This document shows, piece by piece, positions 43,045 to 49,061 of a DNA stretch of 49,061 nt. How positions within the stretch are numbered: the stretch's first letter is position 1; every line of letters starts with the position of its first letter. The notes below the pieces were generated by a model. The model was not told the DNA's origin and ran no database searches. It saw nothing but the letters and a program-made list of their open reading frames with translations. Origin of the DNA: Pelomyxa schiedti (lineage: Eukaryota; Evosea; Pelobiontida; Pelomyxidae); the NCBI GenBank assembly GCA_020536535.1, contig JAHLWZ010000914.1:1-49061 (forward strand), given 5' to 3'. The translations under genes were made by a program, and so were the position numbers.

Positions 43045-43614
43045 ATGACTGCAGTTGTGGACACTGCTGTTGTGGCCGAATCTGCGACCAGTAGTAGTAG
43101 TACTAGTGGCAGTAGCAGTGGTGTCAGTTGTACTACAACTTCGACTGCAAGTAGTGGTGGTGCCGGTAGTAGTAGTAGTACGACGTCTGGCGGGGGCGAG
43201 CCTGTTGTTGCGGCGACCACTGCGTCGTCGTTTTTGATGAACGACCCTTTTGTGGACGCCGTTTTCATGGACGCGATCGAGCACTACCAGCCGTGCGGCG
43301 TGAATGCCTACCTGCACGCCTTGTCGATCCAGAACTACATCAGGGAGAGGACCAAGGGCCGCTACCCTGCCGTTCCCACAAGGATGATCCTCCAGCGCTT
43401 CGCGGCCCTGTTCTGCCGCGGCTCCGGAGGCGGCGAGAACTCCACCGAGACCCCCGCCGCGGCCGAGGAGGGCATGGACCTGGCCTCGCCGTCCTTTGGA
43501 GGGGGTGATGATGCCGGCGGGGGTGGGGGCGACAAGAAGACAGGGAAGAAGAAAAAGAAGAAGAAGTACTTTGACATGCCACCACCAGAAAAAAGAAAAG
43601 CGAAAAAGCACTGA
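43045..43614 (+). CDS. Probable MRGBP/Eaf7-like NuA4 acetyltransferase subunit
   Basis: This intron-less ORF of 189 residues has three parts. Residues 1-65 are a Ser/Thr/Gly low-complexity region. Residues 70-125 form the only ordered part: VFMDAIEHYQPCGVNAYLHA followed by LSIQNYIRERTKGRYPAVPT and RMILQRFAALF. This resembles the Eaf7/MRGBP core in which an F-x-A helix is followed by P-x-GVN-x-x-H, an Ile-centred helix, VP and a final hydrophobic helix. The C-terminus is Gly/Asp-rich and then strongly basic (KKTGKKKKKKK, EKRKAKKH), consistent with a nuclear protein. MRGBP/Eaf7 is a small non-catalytic subunit of NuA4/TIP60 chromatin complexes. The match rests on one short block, so treat it as probable. 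Confidence 0.5.
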   Translation: MTAVVDTAVVAESATSSSSTSGSSSGVSCTTTSTASSGGAGSSSSTTSGGGEPVVAATTASSFLMNDPFVDAVFMDAIEHYQPCGVNAYLHALSIQNYIRERTKGRYPAVPTRMILQRFAALFCRGSGGGENSTETPAAAEEGMDLASPSFGGGDDAGGGGGDKKTGKKKKKKKYFDMPPPEKRKAKKH

Positions 43615-43928
43615 GAAGCCACCCCATCCCCTTTGCCACACATGTTTCTATCCAGTTACTTATGACTGTACTATGTTTCCAAAGTAGTTATGAGTGGTGC
43701 ACCTGCAGGGAAAAGACTCCTACCAAACCACCTCCTAAATTTGCACAAAGACTGGTGATCACATTGGGCTTTGAGGTATTGAATAAGCCAATTTACTGGA
43801 AATCACTTTCTTCGTCGAAGTACGAAAAACCAAAAAACACAAAAACAAACAAAATCGTTATCGGGCCCCCGCTTCCCCTCAATCAACACCCACCCATCCC
43901 ACAATCCCTGCCGACGAGTTATCTCCGA
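43615..43928. other. Spacer between the Eaf7-like gene and the fusion channel gene
   Basis: This 314-nt interval contains the 3' UTR of the upstream gene and the promoter of the next. An ATG at 43662 is in frame with the downstream gene without a stop, giving 89 more residues of mixed composition. I prefer ATG 43929, where the family-typical Ser/Thr-rich low-complexity start begins, but the longer start cannot be excluded. Confidence 0.4.
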
Positions 43929-44038
43929 ATGACAACGACCCCTTCCACGTCCACGTCGCCCGCCACCGACTCGCCCTCTCCCTCGTCTCCCCCAACCACG
44001 CCCACGGCGCCCCCCACGGCCACGAGCAGCAGCACCAC

Positions 44039-44073
<35 letters not shown>

Positions 44074-47000
44074 GGGCCGCGCACAACGAGACGTCGGGCC
44101 ACCGCCTGATGATGCCCACCCTGAGCTCCGCCACCGTCCTCACCTCCGCCGACGCCCTGCGCCGCGAGCGCTCGTCGGGACACAGGCGAGGCCGCGCGGG
44201 CGCGCCCGAGGGCGGGGCGCCGCCTCCGCCTCCTCCGACGATGCAGCGCGCGGACGCACACGCGGACGGCGATTATGGGAGCGCAGCCGTAGATGGCAGC
44301 GGAGGCGGTGACGTCAACAGGAGCGTCTCGTTGCCTAGTATGGCAGGTAATGCAACTACAATTTTGGGGGCGTCACCTTCTTGTTCTACTATTAGCAGCA
44401 CAGCAACAACAACGACAACTGCAACTACTAGTACTAGCATTGGTACCAGTAGGAGCCAGAGTTCTGGGGGATTGGCTGGCTTGTGTGAATCGCCGCCTAT
44501 TGGTGATTCCGCTATGATTCCATCGTGCCATGGCGTGGGGCTTGGGAGCACTGTTCACGTTCTGCTGCTGGTTCCAAATAAGGCCAAGGACACTCACTCT
44601 CCAACGGACTCTTGGTGCTGCCGCGTGAGGCCGCCTACGGAAACGAGGAGGATGCTGCATTCTCGATCACCTAGCACTCTGAACCCTGCTTTGCTGCGCA
44701 GGGTTTCGTCCTCTCCAAGTCGGTCTGTGTCAAAGGACCCGGCGGAACCCAGGAATCCCCCAGGAAGCTCGAGTGCGAGGCTGGTCCCGCAGCAATTTGG
44801 CAGCTTCACTGCCAGCCTTTCTTCCAGTGCTGCGAAACTTTCAGGTGCGGGAGCAGATCTTTCTTCAGGTGCTTTGAAGTTGATTGGGGCTGGTAGCCAC
44901 ACTCCGGCTCCTGTGCCGGAGACACGCGTTGCTGAGAAAGAGATACCCGGCATTTTTACCATCCAGAAGAGTGACGATGTCACAATTTTGCGCAGTGGGG
45001 TGGGGGATTGGAGGGATGGAGAGCAAGTTGTAAGACTTTCTGTTAACAAAACTTGGCGGACGTGTCTAGGATTTTATAAGGTATTTTGTTATAGCGTGCA
45101 ATGGAACTCTAAAAATTGAATAGAGAGGCCCCTCAATATTATTTGGTAGCTCCGTTGAACCTGATTCAGGAGAAGCTGATATCATTCTTCACCAGCAATC
45201 ACACCCAGGAGAAGAATGTGTGGTTTCACTCAGATCAGCCATGTTTGTGGATACATGGGTTTCCTTCCGGGTGGATACAGATGGTGCTATACGAACGACC
45301 ACCACTCCGGCTGAAGCTGCTCTATTCTGTACTGAAAACTTTTTCTCCTCTATCACTCACTTTGTCAAGATGTGGAACCCAGTAAAACAGGGAAAAGAGA
45401 GACAAAAGCTGCTGCCGATAGCTTGAACCAAGTGTCGGCGTGGCTTGTACCATGTACGTGTATGAGCTAATTCTACTTTTCTAAAACATTACTACAGCTC
45501 TTCTTAAGACTCATATAAACCCCACACAAAGTGTGATCTTAAAGACCTTGCGTGCCATTGCACCCAAATGGAATCATCCTTTGTCACTCTACTTGCAGAA
45601 TGTTCCTCACTTTCTTTCAACGGACGAAAAAATGCAGTATGAACGCTACTGCACATTAACTTGCTCATTCTTTCAAGGGAAGAATGTTTGTGGATCTACT
45701 GCTTAGAGTTCCTCGAGCTTCAGCCAGGGCTTTCATTTTTGCAGGTTAATTTAGGCTGTGGGCAGACAGCCCATCTCGCTTGTGATATCCTTGCTGCAAA
45801 TGACGCACAGCCATCCTTTTATACTGGTTGGGATACAAGTTCTATGTTGGAGCCTTTGTTGCAGTATGATTGTCGGTGTCGTATCTTTCAATTTAACCCC
45901 GATCAAAGATATGTGCACAGGCACAGGCACGCCAGGGCAGGACACATCGCAGTTTCTGTCCAAAACACCTACACATTTTCCAACAAGTACAAAGCCAAGT
46001 ACGATAGGGTTCTGTTGTGTGGGAGGGTGAGCCAAGGAAGATTTCATCAGATGACAACCCTGCTGAGGCCAAGAGGTCTTATGATGGTATGTCAAAATTC
46101 GCAAGGAGTGATCATTAAGCAACTATAGGCATGCTTTGATACACTGGCTGGACCCAATTTATTTTTGGTCAGGAAGAGTTTAGAAGGGGAAATTTCCCGA
46201 GACGTGATACCCGTCCCTGGTACCCTATAGAATACAAATGGACCCTAATTTCCTTCAGATTTCATACGCCTTTCCGCAGTTCTTGTGTTCCCTGAACCTT
46301 CCCTGGTCTTTGAAATTAACGACCGAGTACGCTTCTACCAATTGCACACCTAATTCCAAAAACCCTTAGATATCACACTTCCATGGAGATTTAACTGATG
46401 AAGAAGGTTTATAGCCTCATTTTGGTAATAACTTAATGTCATTTAGAGTTAAAACAATGGCTTTGCTACTTTGGAGATGCCTATGGGATGGATTTGAGCA
46501 CCTATTCCACAAAACTCATTCAGGAGGGATTCACACTGCCTTTAATTAAAGAAGGTACAACTGCTTGAGCCATTTCCCCCACTCATACTCCTATCAGGAG
46601 GCCTTAGCTTAGATGACCTTTTGCGTATTAACATTCCACAAAGCGATATCAGTGGATTAGCTTGTGCATTGACGAAGTATTCAGAATTTATTGCCCGGAA
46701 AGCGGAATCTGCACTCAACGAGATAAAAAGTAACACCATTTCGACCGTCTCACCTCAATTAAATAAACGAAAAGAGAAGGCTGTTAATATTGAGGTTTCA
46801 ATTAAAAAGTTCAACCTGGACATTGTCAGAGTGGACGCAGTTCAGTCGGAATTTGAAGTACACCTGCAGTTCGTCATAACCTACCATGATGATGCATGTT
46901 GGCGAGCTTTCATGGTATATAGCTACCACCTATTGAGACCCTCATCTTACTCCTGTTTCCAGACGAAAAAACCCACAGATGAGGACCGGAAATTAATTGC

Positions 47001-48346
47001 CTTGACTGATCTTAGTGTTTTACCTAATTTCTCCTTTCCCAATTCCAGAGGAACAGTTGAAACACTTGGGCAGGTCTTATCTACTCTTTAGCTTCACGTA
47101 ATTGACATGAATTTAGAACGCTTGGATTTACCCGAAAACTGGTACAATTGAGGTGTCAACCCTTTTTTCTGGAATTTTCTTTGAGATTATGGAACTGCAA
47201 CGATTTCCTTTTGACCGACAGGTACTTTACTATTCGTAAGATCTTTAACCAATCGCTGGATAGTTACTCCATATTTATCTTATGCACGACAAAGATAATC
47301 AACACAATGTCACCCTCAAATGGAAGGAAACACAGTACCACACCCTATCAATTTCAATGAAATTCACCTCTTCTTAGAAATACAGACATGAAGCTGGTTA
47401 CAAATGACCGAGAATGGAAAGAGGCCCACCCATCAATTGCTTTCCCCACTGGCACAGAGACAAAACTGGTGAGTAACTCTATGCAGTATTTGCATTCGAA
47501 AAACTTAATGAACATCAGGCACTTCTTGGAAGAGTGGAAAGTATGCCCTTTTTTCCTTTTCATTTTACAACCCCGTTTTAATTTTTCTTTTCTAGGGTTA
47601 TCTACGTACTTCATGTGGAACGTTGTATTTGTGGTAATTCCCCCTGTCAGAATCCAAACCCAAAAAAATCGAAACTCCCGAACCACCAAATAAACTCCCA
47701 ACAAGATGCTCCTCATTGTGTCTATGAGCTTTATTGCCTGGTGTCTTGACCCAACAGAAGGAGGAGACCGGCTAGGAATCAACCTCACACTGTTGCTCAC
47801 AGCAGTCGCCTACAAGGTAAACACCCTTCCTTTGCAAAACTCTGACCTTGTTTACAGTATGTCATTGGAGCGTACCTTCCAAAGACCGCGTACCTAACAA
47901 TCCTGGATTACTACATCCTCTCGGCATTCGTTCTCCTGATTATAATCATTGTTGAGAACGGAATTGCAGCTGCTGTATCCGAGCCAACAAACGCCGAATT
48001 AGACAAGTGGTCAGAGATAATCCTTATTCCTGTATGTACTAAACTCCCTCTTCATTCTATCCAGAAACCACAAAACAAAACAAAACAAAACAAAACAAAA
48101 CAAAACAAAACAAAACAAAACAAAACAAAACAAAACAAAAACCGGCTATAATTCCCTTAACTACACCTAATTCCAATGTAATAGGTATGGATGCTGCTCA
48201 ACATTGTAATTGTTGCCGGATCAATATTTGGCTTCTTCAATCAGAGCTGGGAGGCTGTTGATGCCAGCCAGGATGAAACAGCACCCCCTGAACAAAGGGC
48301 TGCAGAACTAGCTGAAGAAATGGAACTTAAAGAACATGATGATTAG
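43929..48346 (+). CDS. Fusion protein: Ser-rich - PCMT-like methyltransferase - SAM-like - pentameric ligand-gated ion channel
   Basis: Twenty exons give 1154 residues; every phase and all 19 GT-AG introns agree. Exons: 43929-45029, 45070-45080, 45126-45328, 45370-45453, 45498-45636, 45678-46086, 46129-46219, 46259-46326, 46370-46406, 46447-46554, 46598-46914, 46963-47073, 47117-47221, 47264-47334, 47378-47468, 47519-47540, 47596-47645, 47706-47816, 47858-48031, 48185-48346. Residues 1-367 are Ser/Thr/Pro-rich. About 467-700 resemble PCMTD-type methyltransferases (LELQPGLSFLQVNLGCG, YDRVLLCGRVSQGRFHQ, LLRPRGLMM, IRLSAVLVFP), with a degenerate glycine loop. About 700-785 look like a SAM domain (ELKQWLCYFGDAYGMDL, GGLSLDDLLRINIPQSDI). 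From about 810 it is a Cys-loop-superfamily channel: AVNIEVSIKKFNLDIV, MELQRFPFDRQLLHIYLM, M1 STYFMWNVVFVVIPPMLLIV, M2 DRLGINLTLLLTAVAYK then LPKTAYLTILDYY, a short M3-M4 loop and M4. No signal peptide is visible. Confidence 0.8.
48071..48140 (+). repeat. (CAAAA)14 microsatellite in the last intron of the channel gene
   Basis: Fourteen perfect CAAAA units occupy 70 nt within the intron between the M3 and M4 exons (48032-48184), making this the longest intron in the channel part of the gene. It is a simple sequence repeat, expected to vary in length. Confidence 0.95.
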
Positions 48347-48510
48347 CACCCACAACATCAGCATCAATAAACAAACTAATCACAACCAAGCAAACATAAC
48401 CCCTGGACACAGCTACAAATAACAAGTAACAATAACTCAATAAAAACCCATCAAAAAGTGCTTTTGTGTTATCTAGTTTTGGGTACTTGTATTCTTTTGT
48501 GGGCAGATCC

Positions 48511-49061
48511 TCATGAGGATTTTGTGGCGTAGAGGCACAGGTAAGCAATATGCCATTCAGCTGAATGTGTGTTAGCAGTGCCGGTTTTGTTATTGTGGTA
48601 TTTTTACCTCCTCCTTTGCCATCAAGTTTGGCTATATCACTGGGGTCTGCAACTCGAACTTTGTCGTCATCAAACAGAAGCCATGAGTCTGTGTGGATAT
48701 TAACTGCGGAGAATTTGCAAATGAAACGCACCATCGTCTTGTTTCACCCACGCAACATAATGTCCTCCATCAGAGTATATTCCTTTGTGTGTAACCACGG
48801 CTTTGAGAGTGTACTGCCCAGTGTCATTCTCTGCCGGAGTTTTAGTTCCAAAGTTGATACATTTGAATGGAGTTGTACCTGCGTTTTCTGGGTTGACAGG
48901 TAGTGCCGCAACCGGGGGCGCGGTTGTTGCAGGAGAGGAAGTATCCATGGGAGTTGGGGATTCGGTGGAGGATGTGGTTGTTGTACTTGTGGTTGTTGCG
49001 GAAGTAGCTGGAGTAGATGTAGAGGGAGTCACATCTAAAGATGCTTCAAGAAGAGCTCTGC
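48511..49061 (-). CDS. USP14: USP14/Ubp6-type ubiquitin carboxyl-terminal hydrolase, C-terminus (partial)
   Basis: Three exons are visible, read leftward: 49061-48732 (continuing out of the window), 48703-48608 and 48560-48511, with consistent phases. The first holds a Ser/Thr/Pro-rich insert (about residues 10-60 of the visible part), then GQYTLKAVVTHKGIYSDGGH with the catalytic His (48760-48762) followed by YVAWVKQDDG. The next has HTDSWLLFDDDKVRVADPSD, and the last AEWHIAYLCLYATKSS. The VLTHxGRSxxxGHYVxW box, FDDDKV and the terminal WHIAYxLLY are the end of the proteasome-associated USP14/Ubp6 catalytic domain. It trims ubiquitin from proteasome substrates. The ubiquitin-like domain and catalytic Cys lie beyond the window. 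Confidence 0.9.

Noticed and set aside
43039-43641. A 200-codon minus-strand ORF opposite the Eaf7-like gene
   Set aside because: It is a shadow of a G/C-rich low-complexity coding region on the other strand: Arg/Gly/Pro/Thr runs and no conserved block.
43803-44261. A 152-codon minus-strand ORF opposite the Ser/Thr-rich exon
   Set aside because: It is an Arg/Ala/Gly shadow of a G/C-rich low-complexity exon.
45116-45385. An alternative frame over the third exon of the fusion gene (starting EAPQYYLVAPLN)
   Set aside because: It is open but ends at a stop with no way to continue. The chosen frame joins in phase on both sides with 41- and 45-nt GT-AG introns.
48071-48140. Regular repeat considered as a CRISPR-like array
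   Set aside because: The unit is 5 nt (CAAAA) with no spacers; it is an intronic microsatellite in a eukaryotic gene.
1-49061. Search for tRNA genes, transposons and viral insertions
   Set aside because: I saw no cloverleaf with A and B boxes, no transposase or reverse transcriptase motifs, and no terminal inverted repeats. A tRNAscan or RepeatMasker run would be needed to exclude degenerate ones.

Overview
This is nuclear DNA from a eukaryote. It contains many short introns (mostly about 40-60 nt, GT-AG, often with long T tracts before the acceptor), a U2 spliceosomal RNA gene, and densely packed genes on both strands. The gene content points to an amoebozoan: an SH2-domain protein kinase of the Dictyostelium Shk type, receptor adenylate cyclases, an ABCA transporter, an MRH-domain sorting receptor and an R-SNARE. 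A PIBF1/CEP90-like centriolar protein suggests a lineage that still has basal bodies or flagella. A flagellated amoebozoan such as an archamoeba (Pelomyxa/Mastigamoeba type) is my best guess. That is inference from content, not a database match.

Layout. 1-5.2 kb: the first exon of tubulin cofactor A (-), two copies of a family I believe to be lineage-specific (+), and between them a CAP-domain surface protein. 5.5-9.0 kb: a PIBF1-like coiled-coil gene. 9.4-20.2 kb: three tandem receptor adenylate cyclases (C1, C2, C3). 20.5-24.7 kb: a SAP-uracil-DNA glycosylase, U2 snRNA, a NUDCD2-like CS protein (-) and an F-box/kelch protein. 24.9-34.3 kb: an endolysosomal-looking group with an MRH sorting receptor, an ABCA transporter (-) and a VAMP-type R-SNARE (-); the last is split into exons too small to appear as a long ORF. 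34.7-39.7 kb: phosphopantetheine adenylyltransferase and a fourth adenylate cyclase (C4, -). 40.3-43.6 kb: an Shk-type kinase (-) and a probable NuA4 subunit. 43.9-48.3 kb: a 20-exon gene. 48.5 kb to the end: the C-terminus of a USP14-type deubiquitinase (-).

The most striking gene is the 20-exon one at 43929-48346. I checked the reading phase across every junction. It joins a Ser/Thr-rich region, a degenerate PCMT-like methyltransferase domain, a SAM-like domain and a complete Cys-less pentameric ligand-gated ion channel into one 1154-residue frame. The SAM-like C-terminal half and the start of the channel's ligand-binding domain lie in one uninterrupted exon. I know of no described protein with this arrangement.

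The second main point is the cyclase family. All four share TM1, a Cache-like ectodomain, TM2, HAMP, a class III cyclase domain and a conserved C-terminal tail. C1 and C4 keep the metal-binding GDA motif, but C2 and C3 both read GGT there. This suggests a pair of active enzymes plus a pair of recently duplicated pseudo-enzymes or heterodimer partners.
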